A stretch of DNA of 64,000 nt, from contig NZ_JAAORA010000001.1 in NCBI RefSeq assembly GCF_011601315.1, positions 248,001 through 312,000 of the forward strand. Direction: 5' to 3'. The DNA is from Candidatus Chlorobium masyuteum. Lineage in GTDB: Bacteria; Bacteroidota; Chlorobiia; Chlorobiales; Chlorobiaceae. The translations under genes were made by a program, and so were the position numbers. Under the pieces are notes generated by a model. The model ran no database searches. It saw only the letters and a list, made by a program, of their open reading frames with translations, and was not told the origin of the DNA. This document shows positions 34,952 through 44,760 of this stretch, piece after piece (positions within the stretch are counted from its first letter, which is position 1; each line of letters opens with the position of its first letter).

Positions 34952-36013
34952 TCACAAAAAAAAGAGATTTTGATAGGGTAGCCAGTTACTTGAATGTGTA
35001 CCGAAATTAAGCCAGACGAACAACGCCCCGATATAGAGAAACAAGACACTCAATATAAACAGTGTTCTTACATAGGTGCTTTTTATCAATGAGGGTGTTC
35101 TTGATAAGATAACAAGTTGCATGGGAAGAAAGTAAAGAGCCATTCGATCAATGGTTGTAGAAATAACAATGGTAAGCGGAAGCATAACTATACTTACTAC
35201 GCTGAAAATAAGCCATAATTTGCCATCATCATACCGTTCAGCCCAGGCTTTTCTGAAATAGATAAAGACTGATGCTGAAATAACATTCATCATGACCCGT
35301 ATAAAGGCACCTGATGATTCCATTCCTCCGGTATCGGTTATATAGAAATGCACAAGATTAGCAATGCGATCGGCAAGAAAAGCAAGAAATGCTATACCAA
35401 ACAGGATGATAAATATGATTAAATCTTTCAGGTTTCGAAGTGAATTCGTATATAAAAAGCCGACAGGCAGCATTAAAAAAGCCGTTTTATGAAAGAGCGA
35501 TCCCAGTAAGACCATGATATAGAACCGAATCTGCCGGCCCTTTATCAGATCGATCAACCCCCACATAATAAAACCAATCGCAGCAGCCTGACGAGTGTAT
35601 CCCATTGCTACGACAATCACTAAATACGGTATGGCGACACACAATGCGAGCCACTGAATAGGCATTTCACGGCACACTCTTAACAAACCTGAAACAAAAA
35701 TAGCCGCACAAATTATATTTGTAGCATAGATGCCATTGAGATAATGCAGCGAAAACCAATAAACAATTAAATATCCAAGATCAAGAGATAAATTCGAAAA
35801 GGAAATAACTTCTAAAAATTTATACTCTTTAAGCCAGGTAAAATTATCTATATAGTTGCTCCAGTCTCCTCCCACTTCATGTCGCAGTCCTAATATGAAA
35901 ATCAGGAGAAAACCATATAAAAACCACTGAACATTTGGCAGAGCTCCTTTTGCTTTCCAGGGACTTAACCCTGCAAGCATCGGAACAAGAAACATAAGCC
36001 AGTATGTTGTCAT
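34952..36013 (-). CDS. EpsG-family polytopic membrane protein, candidate polysaccharide polymerase
   Basis: Integral membrane protein of 353 residues with about ten hydrophobic segments, for example TTYWLMFLVPMLAGL at the N-terminus, FLYGFLLIFILGLRHEVGGD, LIIFIILFGIAFLAFLADRI and TLFILSVLFLYIGALFVWL near the end. RHEVGGDWSNY after the second segment is the EpsG signature. EpsG proteins act as Wzy-like polymerases in the inner membrane. ATG 36013 overlaps the asparagine synthase stop (ATGA); a frame to 36070 would start inside that gene without support. It is the only polymerase candidate in the window. It ends the assembly block. Confidence 0.85.
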   Translation of the reverse strand: MTTYWLMFLVPMLAGLSPWKAKGALPNVQWFLYGFLLIFILGLRHEVGGDWSNYIDNFTWLKEYKFLEVISFSNLSLDLGYLIVYWFSLHYLNGIYATNIICAAIFVSGLLRVCREMPIQWLALCVAIPYLVIVVAMGYTRQAAAIGFIMWGLIDLIKGRQIRFYIMVLLGSLFHKTAFLMLPVGFLYTNSLRNLKDLIIFIILFGIAFLAFLADRIANLVHFYITDTGGMESSGAFIRVMMNVISASVFIYFRKAWAERYDDGKLWLIFSVVSIVMLPLTIVISTTIDRMALYFLPMQLVILSRTPSLIKSTYVRTLFILSVLFLYIGALFVWLNFGTHSSNWLPYQNLFFL

Positions 36014-37977
36014 TGGTTTTCCTCCAGCCATGCCTGAAACATCAATACTACCCACAGTCGATTTGTCCAATCATAACGACCGGTCAAGTGCTCTCGCCAT
36101 ATCTTAAGAATTGGAAACGGATTCAGGTAACCCTCTTTTTCCAGACGCTCTTTTTCAAGCAATGATTCAGCCCAGTTACGAAGAGGGCCACGCAACCACT
36201 GACCAACGGGTATTGCAAATCCGGCTTTCGGTCGTTCAATCAGCTCTCGAGGCACATAGTTATAGAGTACCTGCCGTAAAGCCCACTTGCCGACTCCGGC
36301 CCTTATCTTCATGTTCAGCGGCAACCGCCAGGCAAGCTCCGCCACACGATGATCAAGAAATGGAACTCGCGTTTCCAGACTCACGCCCATAGCTGCCCGG
36401 TCAACTTTTGTTAAAATATCATCAGGCAGATAGGTTATGCTATCCAATAGCATCATCTGATGCTCAGTATCAGACAAGCCTGCAATAAGTGAAGAATTAT
36501 CCAGTTGAGAAGGCAACAGAGATGAACATTTGACTGGATTTATATCCTGAGGCCACTCAGTAACAAGACTACGATAGAGATCATCAATACTCTTCACAGT
36601 TTTCATACGGTTCGCCAATTTATATGCCTTGTCACCTAACCGTGAAGTGCCAAAAGCATCCGGCAGCTTCTGCCCCAACCAATCCCAGGTATCGACTGGA
36701 AACGCCTGAATTCCGGCACCCAATAACTGGCGTAAGGAGGGGGGGAGAAACGAAATACGATTCCATATCTGCCTGCCCCACAAGTAGCGGTTATAGCCGC
36801 CAAACAGTTCATCACCGGCATCCCCTGAAAGTGCTACCGTAACGCTGCTTCGCGCTGCCTTGCAGACAAGATAGCTGGGAATCTGGGAACTGTCGGCAAA
36901 GGGCTCATCATATAATTTTGGCAAGAGAGGAATGACTGATCGGGTATCGTCCGACGAAACACGAATTTCATGATGCTCGGTACCGAGATGCCTTGCAACT
37001 GCCGAGGCATAAGGCGACTCATCAAAGCCAGCCTCATCAAAGCCTATCGTAAAGGTCTGAACCGGACGACTTGACTGTGTTTGCATCAGGGCAACAATAG
37101 CAGAAGAATCAACACCCCCGGAAAGAAATGCGCCCAGCGGTACATCAGCAATTGTCTGCGATGCGACTGCCTCGCGTAGCGTTGATTCAAGCAGGGAAAG
37201 CGCCTCTTTCTCATCAAGTATTTTATTGGAAAGCCCGATACGAACAGCATCAGTCAGGCTCCAGTAGGTTTCGGTTTCAGCTTTCCTTGTGACGCAATCT
37301 TTTTCTGATCGTAAGGTAAGTAGGGCGCCCGGCATTAATTTGTGGATATCCTCGTAAATCGAGTATGGAGCCGGTACCGTACAAAACTGAAAATATAGCT
37401 GAAGAGCACTCCTGTTTACCGGGTTATCGAAACCGGGATATGCACGAAGAGCTTTCAGCTCTGAACCAAAAACAAAAGCTCGCCGAGCTCCTTTCCCTGT
37501 CCAGCCGTAATAGAGCGGCTTTTCCCCGAAGCGATCACGAGCTAACTTAAGGGTCCCGTCTACCTTGTCCCAGAGGGCAAAAGCAAACATGCCCACAGCA
37601 CGCTGCAGTGTAGCTTTTATACCCCATGCTTCAAATCCGGCCAACAGTGTTTCTGTATCCGAATGGCCACGCCATTCCGGAGCCGATCCGATCTTTGCCA
37701 GCTCGGTGCGGAGCGTATTATGATTGTATATCTCACCATTAAAAGCTATTACAAAACGTCCGGAAGACGAGTGCATCGGCTGATGCCCGGCTGAAGAGAG
37801 ATCTATTACCGAAAGACGCCTGTGTCCTAACGCAATACCAGATTGCCGGTCAGCCCAGACACCTGCATCGTCCGGACCACGATGTTGAATGGCCATCGCC
37901 ATACGGGAAACAATATCTTCCATCCAATTTCCCGCACTGTCATCATAATCATTTAAAAAACCTGCAAATCCACACAT
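36010..37977 (-). CDS. asnB: Glutamine-hydrolysing asparagine synthase of exopolysaccharide type
   Basis: A 655-residue AsnB-family amide ligase. ATG 37977 gives MCGFAGFLND, placing the glutaminase nucleophile at Cys2; a TTG three bases earlier would hide it, so ATG is preferred. The class II amidotransferase domain continues with HRGPDDAGVW, HRRLSVIDLSSAGHQPM and VIAFNGEIYNHN. The synthetase domain has LSGGVDSSAIVALM (PP-loop) and ALSGDAGDELFGGYNRYLWG. In polysaccharide loci such enzymes are thought to amidate uronic acids or other carboxyls, which would suit a locus rich in sugar acids (inference). It ends with a four-base overlap to the EpsG-like gene. Contrast the Cys-less paralogue at 57024-58958. 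Confidence 0.9.
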   Translation of the reverse strand: MCGFAGFLNDYDDSAGNWMEDIVSRMAMAIQHRGPDDAGVWADRQSGIALGHRRLSVIDLSSAGHQPMHSSSGRFVIAFNGEIYNHNTLRTELAKIGSAPEWRGHSDTETLLAGFEAWGIKATLQRAVGMFAFALWDKVDGTLKLARDRFGEKPLYYGWTGKGARRAFVFGSELKALRAYPGFDNPVNRSALQLYFQFCTVPAPYSIYEDIHKLMPGALLTLRSEKDCVTRKAETETYWSLTDAVRIGLSNKILDEKEALSLLESTLREAVASQTIADVPLGAFLSGGVDSSAIVALMQTQSSRPVQTFTIGFDEAGFDESPYASAVARHLGTEHHEIRVSSDDTRSVIPLLPKLYDEPFADSSQIPSYLVCKAARSSVTVALSGDAGDELFGGYNRYLWGRQIWNRISFLPPSLRQLLGAGIQAFPVDTWDWLGQKLPDAFGTSRLGDKAYKLANRMKTVKSIDDLYRSLVTEWPQDINPVKCSSLLPSQLDNSSLIAGLSDTEHQMMLLDSITYLPDDILTKVDRAAMGVSLETRVPFLDHRVAELAWRLPLNMKIRAGVGKWALRQVLYNYVPRELIERPKAGFAIPVGQWLRGPLRNWAESLLEKERLEKEGYLNPFPILKIWREHLTGRYDWTNRLWVVLMFQAWLEENQ

Positions 37978-37980
37978 CAA

Positions 37981-39066
37981 TTATTTTTCAATATTGTTGA
38001 TCGTAGCAATTTCCTTGCATAATCCTGCCAGTCGAGGTCCTGTAACTTGAATGCAAAATTCCTTCTCTACCTTCAGCCGTCCGGCATGCCCCATCCTGCG
38101 TCGCAACTCTTTATCTTCCAGCAGCAAACTGAGCGAACGCACCCACTCTTCGGCTGTGTCAGCAAGAAACCCGTTTACTCCATGCTCAACAATGTCACTA
38201 TTCACTCCAACAGGGGAAGCTACAACCGGTAATCCGCATGCCATATACTGAATAAGCTTGTAACCGCACTTTCCCCGTTCAAACGGAGCATCAACAAGAG
38301 GCATGATACCGATATCTAAATCAGCTATGTTCGCAACCTCGGTCTCCTCAGTCCATGCAACGGATTTCATGGGCAGGCCTAATGATTGAGCATCAATGCC
38401 TATTGCAGAAAAACAAGCCCGTCCATCATCAGACAAACGATAAAAAATCTCTTTGTACTTCATAAGATTCAATGCAGATGCACGCTGGCCTATCCATCCG
38501 ATACAGGGCATCCCGGACGAATGATCCGACCTTGCAAGCCTGCGCATGTCATAGCGGTCGAGATCAACTACTGTAGGAATTATCTCCACTCTCTCTGCAC
38601 CTGCATTCCGGGCAAAATCGGCAAGATAGTTATTGCCTGCAATAACAAGCGCCGATTTACGCATCAAGGTCGGATGCTTTCCGGAAAGCAGCCATCTTAC
38701 AACAGGTTGAGAATGCAGATCATAGAAGTGAAAAAAAGCATCGTCATAATCAAGAACATAGGGAACACCCTTCGACAGCAACATAAGCTCTATCCAGGCC
38801 GGCAGCCAGGGCAAAACCTCTTTCTCTATCCAGATCAGATCAAATTTCCCGCCGTGAAGTAATGTTTTCAGCCTCGTGACATATGCCATGGCAACATCTC
38901 CTATATGGCGCCGATTGTGCTGCAGACCTGAAACATACTCATCTGAAAACAGCGGCGATACCACAACTTCAATTCCTGCTGACTCCAGCCAGGGATGATA
39001 CTGCATCAAACGCAACCGGCTACTTGCACCCATACGGGTATAGCGGGATAAAGCTAAAACCCTCAC
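37981..39066 (-). CDS. GT4-type glycosyltransferase
   Basis: A 361-residue GT-B glycosyltransferase, cytoplasmic or peripheral. LSRYTRMGASSRLRLMQYHP at the N-terminus is typical of a GT4 subgroup. The C-terminal nucleotide-sugar site reads ERGKCGYKLIQYMACGLPVV, then ASPVGVNSDIVEHGVNGFL. The donor is unknown; E-x7-E-type retention suggests an NDP-hexose. The start is GTG 39066, overlapping the upstream glycosyltransferase stop (GTGA). It is followed three bases later by the asparagine synthase gene. Confidence 0.88.
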   Translation of the reverse strand: MRVLALSRYTRMGASSRLRLMQYHPWLESAGIEVVVSPLFSDEYVSGLQHNRRHIGDVAMAYVTRLKTLLHGGKFDLIWIEKEVLPWLPAWIELMLLSKGVPYVLDYDDAFFHFYDLHSQPVVRWLLSGKHPTLMRKSALVIAGNNYLADFARNAGAERVEIIPTVVDLDRYDMRRLARSDHSSGMPCIGWIGQRASALNLMKYKEIFYRLSDDGRACFSAIGIDAQSLGLPMKSVAWTEETEVANIADLDIGIMPLVDAPFERGKCGYKLIQYMACGLPVVASPVGVNSDIVEHGVNGFLADTAEEWVRSLSLLLEDKELRRRMGHAGRLKVEKEFCIQVTGPRLAGLCKEIATINNIEK

Positions 39067-40259
39067 TCTAATCTTTTATAGATAGATGCATATCGGCGAA
39101 CCCCTTCATCAAGCGAATAGTAACGCAAAGCGACACTCCGGCAGCGTGTTTTGATATCCTCTTTTTTTGTTAATTCCAGCAGGCGGGTAATGGCCTGAGA
39201 CATTGACGCATCATCAAAAGAATTTAATGCCACCCCGACCTGTTCATTTTCAAGAATTGCTGCCATATCCCCCACTCCGGTGTTGCCAAGACATGGAACA
39301 CCACAGCCAAGAAACTCTCCAAGTTTCGTCGGGGCAGATGCAATTTTAGAATAAACCGGTTTGATAATAAATATACCCGCATCCATCTCCTGCATTGCAA
39401 GGGCTACCCCTCCGGGATCTGCAGCTTCAATTCTTACTAAATCAGGAGCAATGCCCATTGCCTGAAGGCGCTCGTGAATAAAAGCATGACCACCACGATT
39501 TACTATGTATAGCCGTGCATCAGGCACTTGCTTGCGCAGCAACTTAAAACAACGCAAGGTTTCATCGAAAAGATACCAGACGCCAACAGAACCGACATAA
39601 CCAAGAGTGAAGGGACGATCAGAAGGGTGCGATAAGGAATCCATCTGCCTGGGATGAAACAGATTAAGATCAGCACAAGTGGTGATAACTTCAAAGGGTA
39701 TTATCTTCCCCTGCAGATAAGAAAATGTATTGATCTCAGTCACTGCCGCGTGAGTCAGAGATACCACCAAATCAGCATTGAGTAGAAAATGCCGCTCAAA
39801 CCATTTTGCTGCACGATATAAACTGCCCCCTTTAGGCCATAACCCACCATCCACACGCTCATCTGCCCAAAATCCCCGCATATCAAAAACATATTTCACT
39901 CCTGTAAATCGCTTGAGTAACAGGGCGATGACTGATGATACATAGCTGCGAGCATGCACTATACGTAATCTATAACGCAAAACAAGAAATAAACCCGTGG
40001 CAAAACCGCAAACTATATCCCATAGTGTAGCTAACGAAGAAGGCTTTTTATGGTAGCGCAACGGATACCACAAAATTCCTGATGCTGCAACGGAAGCAGT
40101 TATTCGATTGCGTTCTGATGCATTATCCCAATCTTCAGGCTTTTCAAAACTTATAAGATAGATTCGGCGGTGTTTCGAAAGAAAATTAAGGTAAGCTAAT
40201 ACCTGTGACTGACCCAAGGGCTCCAGTATACCATCGTATGAAATATATAAAACACTCAT
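39063..40259 (-). CDS. GT4-type glycosyltransferase
   Basis: A 398-residue GT-B enzyme. The N-terminus reads LYISYDGILEPLGQSQVLAY, a common start of polysaccharide GT4 proteins. An acceptor-side FDMRGFWADERVDGG and a donor-side APTKLGEFLGCGVPCLGNTG are visible. The first Glu of the usual E-x7-E site is less clear than in 40256-41386. Linkage and donor cannot be deduced. Overlaps with both neighbouring glycosyltransferases by four bases show a co-translated set of three. Confidence 0.87.
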   Translation of the reverse strand: MSVLYISYDGILEPLGQSQVLAYLNFLSKHRRIYLISFEKPEDWDNASERNRITASVAASGILWYPLRYHKKPSSLATLWDIVCGFATGLFLVLRYRLRIVHARSYVSSVIALLLKRFTGVKYVFDMRGFWADERVDGGLWPKGGSLYRAAKWFERHFLLNADLVVSLTHAAVTEINTFSYLQGKIIPFEVITTCADLNLFHPRQMDSLSHPSDRPFTLGYVGSVGVWYLFDETLRCFKLLRKQVPDARLYIVNRGGHAFIHERLQAMGIAPDLVRIEAADPGGVALAMQEMDAGIFIIKPVYSKIASAPTKLGEFLGCGVPCLGNTGVGDMAAILENEQVGVALNSFDDASMSQAITRLLELTKKEDIKTRCRSVALRYYSLDEGVRRYASIYKRLE

Positions 40260-41386
40260 GATGTACTTATGTTCCCCTTTCTGGAACGTGAATATTCAGG
40301 AAACATAAGAGCGAGATATTGATCCGATATCTTCTGAACAGAAAAATCAAGGGCACGTTGTTTTAGTGCATCACGATCATGCATTTCCTGTAAACTTGAA
40401 GCCATGGCTTCTGAAAGTGCCTGTGCATCACCAACCGAAACCAATCGGCCATAATAACCGCCTTTCAGAATCTCTCTCGGTCCGGAAAAACAATCTGTAC
40501 TCACAACCGGAGTACCAGCGGATAGCGCCTCAACAATGACATTACCAAACCCTTCAGCTGTTGAAGTCAGAACATGCAGATCTGCAAGCTGGTAATAAGG
40601 TCTGGTATCTTTTGTGAAGCCCGGCATAAAAACAGAGTTGTTTATACCTAATCGAATTGCCTGATCCTGCAATAATGTACGGCAATCACCCTCCCCCAAA
40701 ATGAGAAGACGAGCGTCAACTTGTAAAGATAGCCGAGCAAAGGCATTCAATAGTGTTGTATAATCTTTGACCTCTTTTAGTGCCCCAACAGCAAGTATTC
40801 TCCGATGTGATCCCACACACCAGCCACTGGGCTCTGATGGTATCTTCTGTAACGGGTCTATAGTTTTTATAACGGGATTGTAAATGACGGTTATAGATGT
40901 TCTTTCAAGGTGAGCAAATCTGGATAAGTCATCTGCAGAACCTTGAGAAACGGTGACAACATCGTCTGCAAAAGGAAATGCTAAACGCATGGTATTGGCG
41001 ACTTTCCATCTACCAAACGGGGTACTTGTAATTTGAGATAAGGACCATGTCGTATGCTCTGAGACAATTATACGTGTTTTTGATCCAGTCAATATCCGTG
41101 CAAGAATAGCTATAATAGTGAGAGGCCACATAAAAGCCAATAGTACAGTTGGCTGAGCATGTCGAAGATATCGAATCAATGGAAATAAAGAGAAACGAAT
41201 CTTGTTAACCTCTAAATCAATTACAGTAATTCCTTGCTGCAAATCACTCAGAAATTCTCCGCGAGCCACCAATAAAACCACGTGAACTTCATAACCTCCA
41301 TCATAGAAACTATTTGCAAGGTTTACAGCCACTAATTCCGCGCCGCCGCCTCGAAGATCAGGAACAAGTATAGATATTTTTTTCAA
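40256..41386 (-). CDS. GT4-type glycosyltransferase
   Basis: A 376-residue retaining GT-B glycosyltransferase. PDLRGGGAELVAVNLANSFY at the N-terminus and STAEGFGNVIVEALSAGTPV with its E-x7-E catalytic/donor motif near residue 290 are textbook GT4. ILAVGALKEVKDYTTLLNAF marks the start of the second Rossmann domain. The donor is unknown. The start is TTG 41386 preceded by CGGGA; no nearby ATG fits the family start. 13 bases separate it from the GT2 gene upstream. Confidence 0.88.
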   Translation of the reverse strand: MKKISILVPDLRGGGAELVAVNLANSFYDGGYEVHVVLLVARGEFLSDLQQGITVIDLEVNKIRFSLFPLIRYLRHAQPTVLLAFMWPLTIIAILARILTGSKTRIIVSEHTTWSLSQITSTPFGRWKVANTMRLAFPFADDVVTVSQGSADDLSRFAHLERTSITVIYNPVIKTIDPLQKIPSEPSGWCVGSHRRILAVGALKEVKDYTTLLNAFARLSLQVDARLLILGEGDCRTLLQDQAIRLGINNSVFMPGFTKDTRPYYQLADLHVLTSTAEGFGNVIVEALSAGTPVVSTDCFSGPREILKGGYYGRLVSVGDAQALSEAMASSLQEMHDRDALKQRALDFSVQKISDQYLALMFPEYSRSRKGNISTS

Positions 41387-41399
41387 TCCCGTATAAAGA

Positions 41400-42341
41400 T
41401 TAAATTTTTTCTATTAAAGACAAGACTTTATTTTCCTGATTACGTACAGTCAGAGCATTAAAAAGCCCCGCCATCGTCCCGGCAAAACGCATAAATAGAA
41501 TCAAATCAATCCGGATTATTGCTTTAATTGCGCATACCATTGATTCGAATAATACAGCCATATAATAACTGTATACAGACAACTCATGATTTTGAATAAC
41601 AAAGTACAATCGCCACAATGCTATTGATTTTCCTATAAAATAAGATCCCTTGTAATTTCTGCCTTTTTGAGGTATATCTTCAATATTTATTTTAGAAGCA
41701 GCACAAATATATAGTTTATTTTTTTTCCCTATTGGATAACTAAAAATAACATCTTCATAAACAGCCCAACTCGACTTTATTTCCTGGCGCGTTGTTTCAG
41801 TAAGAATATCCTGACGCCAGACTGTACCTCCGCCATTAAGCCACTCTGTATTGATATCATTATCCACATTAGTCAAAGATGTTGCAACTCCGGAGCTCAT
41901 TATTTTTCCGGGTTCTTCATTTCGAGCTCCGTACAGCATTCTGCTTATTATGGAAGATTTATGTTTTGGACGATTTATAACATTAAACCCAACTCCTGCA
42001 GTAACACCAGGAGTTAAATTCCAGAATAATATCATATTATGTAATGCGTCTCTCTCATAGACCACATCGTCATCCATTGTAGCAACAAGCTTTGTACGGT
42101 TGTCGAGTAACGAAATGCCGAAATTCCTCTGTCTAATCTGTCCAATGCCGCTCCTGTAATACTCTACAGGCAATTCATTGACAAAGCTCAGCACCATATC
42201 TTTAATATCTTGTCCTGATGCCACCACAATAACTCTACCCGGACGACAAGATTGATCAACCAGACTTTGAAGATGTCTTTTAACCTGCACAGGCCGGTCT
42301 TTGGTAGGAATAATTACTGCTAAATCTTTCGAATTGTACAT
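41400..42341 (-). CDS. GT2-family glycosyltransferase
   Basis: A 313-residue GT-A glycosyltransferase. The N-terminus AVIIPTKDRPVQVKRHLQSL is the GT2 nucleotide site; the DxD motif is in VATMDDDVVYERDAL. A GGGTVWRQDIL and YEDVIFSYPIG region forms the acceptor side. Hydrophobic stretches near the C-terminus (YYMAVLFESMVCAIKAII) suggest membrane association. Donor unknown. It is the first gene of the assembly block, 51 bases from the 42393-43931 gene, and is AT-rich like that gene. Confidence 0.87.
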   Translation of the reverse strand: MYNSKDLAVIIPTKDRPVQVKRHLQSLVDQSCRPGRVIVVASGQDIKDMVLSFVNELPVEYYRSGIGQIRQRNFGISLLDNRTKLVATMDDDVVYERDALHNMILFWNLTPGVTAGVGFNVINRPKHKSSIISRMLYGARNEEPGKIMSSGVATSLTNVDNDINTEWLNGGGTVWRQDILTETTRQEIKSSWAVYEDVIFSYPIGKKNKLYICAASKINIEDIPQKGRNYKGSYFIGKSIALWRLYFVIQNHELSVYSYYMAVLFESMVCAIKAIIRIDLILFMRFAGTMAGLFNALTVRNQENKVLSLIEKI

Positions 42342-42392
42342 ATCTTACAAATATATCAATAATGAATATTCAACTATCAAGCAACAAAGTGC

Positions 42393-43931
42393 TTATTTCT
42401 CAATAGATTTATCAAGCATTTCCACATCGAATGGAACAAATATATTCTTACAATAATTTGCCGCATCTAACATATCTGATTTCAACTTACTCATTTCAAC
42501 CGGAGTATTTATAACCGCCATAAACTCATTTACCGCTGTAACATTGTTACGTATGTAATTCATGCCAAATAATGGGTCAATAGACATTTCGTCAGGCAAC
42601 TGAAGATAAATAGGCCTCAATCCTGACGCAACGGCCTGAACAATGGCAGTAGTTCCCCGATAGAGTGCCCATATAGATCGTGCGAAATCATTTTCGAGCG
42701 ACATCGTAGACAACAAAATATTCTCAGGGAGGGTTTGTAACTTGGGATTAGATTTAATTAACGACTCAAAAGACACAATTGGATGTAATCGCCATATAAA
42801 CAGAATATTCGGAAACGCTTTCGCGCAGGAGAGGGAGAATTCAAATAAAAGATTACATTCACTGGCTATGCCTTCAGGAATAACCAAACAGGTTGTATAA
42901 TAGGGGGATTCAGAAGTGTCAACCAATAGATCATTTCGATTTTCATCAATACTGTTCTTGATACTACGATTTGATCCTAATACCGATACAGGTATCCCAT
43001 TCAATCCGCATGCTGCTTCAAGCTCAGCTTTTCCGATATATCCAGCCGTGAGAATAAGATCAGGATTATATTCCGGGGCAAGATTACGCCGGATTGCATG
43101 CTGAAGACGGAATAGAGCGGCATGTTGGTACCCGATACACTTTATGCCCGGAACTGCTTGACGCGCTACCGCAAAAACCAGGCGTTCCCATGCATGACCT
43201 TCATAGGTGATAATGATCGCTTTCGGTCTTAGCTTAGCAACAAGATTCCCTATCTGTGCGGCTATTCGCATATTTCGGTGTGGTCCTTCAGTCAAGGCCT
43301 CTATGGACGCCTTTGCAAGAATACGCCGTTCAAAAGGAGTATCAGTATGCTTGCCTCGCTTGTCAAGCACTTTAGCCTGATTTTTCAAGCGGCTGTGCAA
43401 AACGATTTCATCCAGAAAACGAAGTGATCCTGAAAGAATCACCCGCGGATACGAACAAACTGATGAAATGTCGCTATAATCCGAACAAGACTTTTTTGTG
43501 TGGTTGATCAGTGCAACAACTACTGATCTCTTGCATTGAAGCATTTCGCTTGGCACACTTCCGAAATAGAAATCGTCAGGTTGACTTGCAAGAGCTGGAT
43601 TGATAAGATGAGAGACAAATAAAACATCAATCCTGGATGGAATTTCCTGAGATATGTACGAAATCTTTTTGTCGTCGCGAATTACTCTTATAAGATTGCG
43701 AAACCAAAGATATTCGTATTTGGTTTTTCGGATCCATTTAATTGCCTTATTTTTTATCTCGATATCATTTTTGAATACTTCATGATATCGAGATAAAAAA
43801 ACGGGATGTTCTCGAATTATATGTAACCACCCGATTGCAACACGCTCAATCGTAGAATCCTTCGCGAGAAGGATTCGATCACAAATATCGGATAACCTTA
43901 AATATTGTTTTTCATTCAAATTGAATAACAA
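42393..43931 (-). CDS. Putative GT-B surface-carbohydrate transferase, E-x3-W-E family
   Basis: A 512-residue protein of unknown function. It shares a motif pair with 644-2551: E-x3-W-E (EGHAWE, residues 244-249) and, 21 residues later, a QH loop (GYQHAALFRLQH, QH 269-270). The C-terminal half has LFIWRLHPIVSFE and ALYRGTTAIVQAVASGLRPI, the place of the nucleotide-binding helix in KpsC-like GT-B proteins. I therefore read it as TIGR04326-like, and as the likely transferase for the CMP-acid made by module B, which it follows directly. Start TTG 43931 is unsupported by a Shine-Dalgarno sequence. AT-rich. No membrane segments. Confidence 0.65.
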   Translation of the reverse strand: MLFNLNEKQYLRLSDICDRILLAKDSTIERVAIGWLHIIREHPVFLSRYHEVFKNDIEIKNKAIKWIRKTKYEYLWFRNLIRVIRDDKKISYISQEIPSRIDVLFVSHLINPALASQPDDFYFGSVPSEMLQCKRSVVVALINHTKKSCSDYSDISSVCSYPRVILSGSLRFLDEIVLHSRLKNQAKVLDKRGKHTDTPFERRILAKASIEALTEGPHRNMRIAAQIGNLVAKLRPKAIIITYEGHAWERLVFAVARQAVPGIKCIGYQHAALFRLQHAIRRNLAPEYNPDLILTAGYIGKAELEAACGLNGIPVSVLGSNRSIKNSIDENRNDLLVDTSESPYYTTCLVIPEGIASECNLLFEFSLSCAKAFPNILFIWRLHPIVSFESLIKSNPKLQTLPENILLSTMSLENDFARSIWALYRGTTAIVQAVASGLRPIYLQLPDEMSIDPLFGMNYIRNNVTAVNEFMAVINTPVEMSKLKSDMLDAANYCKNIFVPFDVEMLDKSIEK

Positions 43932-43989
43932 CTAAGCAGTTATTTAAAAAACAAGATAAAAGGTAGTATTATTTGATTACATGACGCTG

Positions 43990-44706
43990 TCAAATAGAAT
44001 AACCTGCCGACATCGCATCATTGTAAAACATTTTAACTGTATCAAGTGAATAATCGTCGAGGTTCTTGCCTACCAGTTCGAGCTTTTTCAGAACATCATT
44101 GGTAACGGTAATAATATGACAACCAATAGAATCAGCTTGAAAAATATTCAGGAGCTCCCGGGGACTTGCCCAAATAAGCTCAGCTTTAGGAAGATTCTTC
44201 ATTAGGTTTAAAGATTCTGTCATATGCGGAATTGGATCAACTCCCGTATCAGCTATTCGACCAGCAAAAACAGATATATAGCTGGGCACTGCCGGGTCAA
44301 GATTTGCTGCTACATCACGAACCTGATCAAGGGACATAATGGCTGTCACATTAAGCTTTATCCCTTTTTTGGACAATCTGTTAACCAGCGAGTAGGCCGG
44401 TTCCCTCTTCGTGTTGGTAACAGGAATTTTAACATATACATTGTCAGCCCAGCTTGCGATCTGAACTGCCTGTTTTTCCATTTCGTTAAAATCATCTGAA
44501 AATACTTCAAATGATATCGGCTTATCGGTAATTACTTTTAATATATCCTGCGCAAAAGCTTTATAATCAGTGATACCTGCTTTCCGCATTAAAGTAGGAT
44601 TTGTTGTCAAACCCTGAATGTATGGTTTAGCAGCCATTTCGACCATTCCCGCTTTATCTGCTCCATCAGCAAATATTTTTACCTTAAACTTAGCGATATC
44701 ATTCAT
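43990..44706 (-). CDS. Transaldolase/fructose-6-phosphate aldolase-like enzyme (module B)
   Basis: Class I aldolase of the small transaldolase group, 238 residues. It has FADGADKAGM (Asp of the first strand), IQGLTTNPTLMRKAG, the Schiff-base lysine in NVYVKIPVTN, and SVFAGRIADTGVDP. Such enzymes move or join a dihydroxyacetone or glyceraldehyde unit on sugar phosphates. Placed beside a SIS isomerase, a HAD phosphatase and a pyruvate aldolase, it probably builds the aldose precursor of the module B sugar acid (inference). It is the last biosynthetic gene of module B. The ATG start has a 54-base spacer from the SIS gene. Confidence 0.87.
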   Translation of the reverse strand: MNDIAKFKVKIFADGADKAGMVEMAAKPYIQGLTTNPTLMRKAGITDYKAFAQDILKVITDKPISFEVFSDDFNEMEKQAVQIASWADNVYVKIPVTNTKREPAYSLVNRLSKKGIKLNVTAIMSLDQVRDVAANLDPAVPSYISVFAGRIADTGVDPIPHMTESLNLMKNLPKAELIWASPRELLNIFQADSIGCHIITVTNDVLKKLELVGKNLDDYSLDTVKMFYNDAMSAGYSI

Positions 44707-44760
44707 AGCGATGATTCTTTGTTATTATAAAATTACGTTATTCGTTATGTACTGAATATT

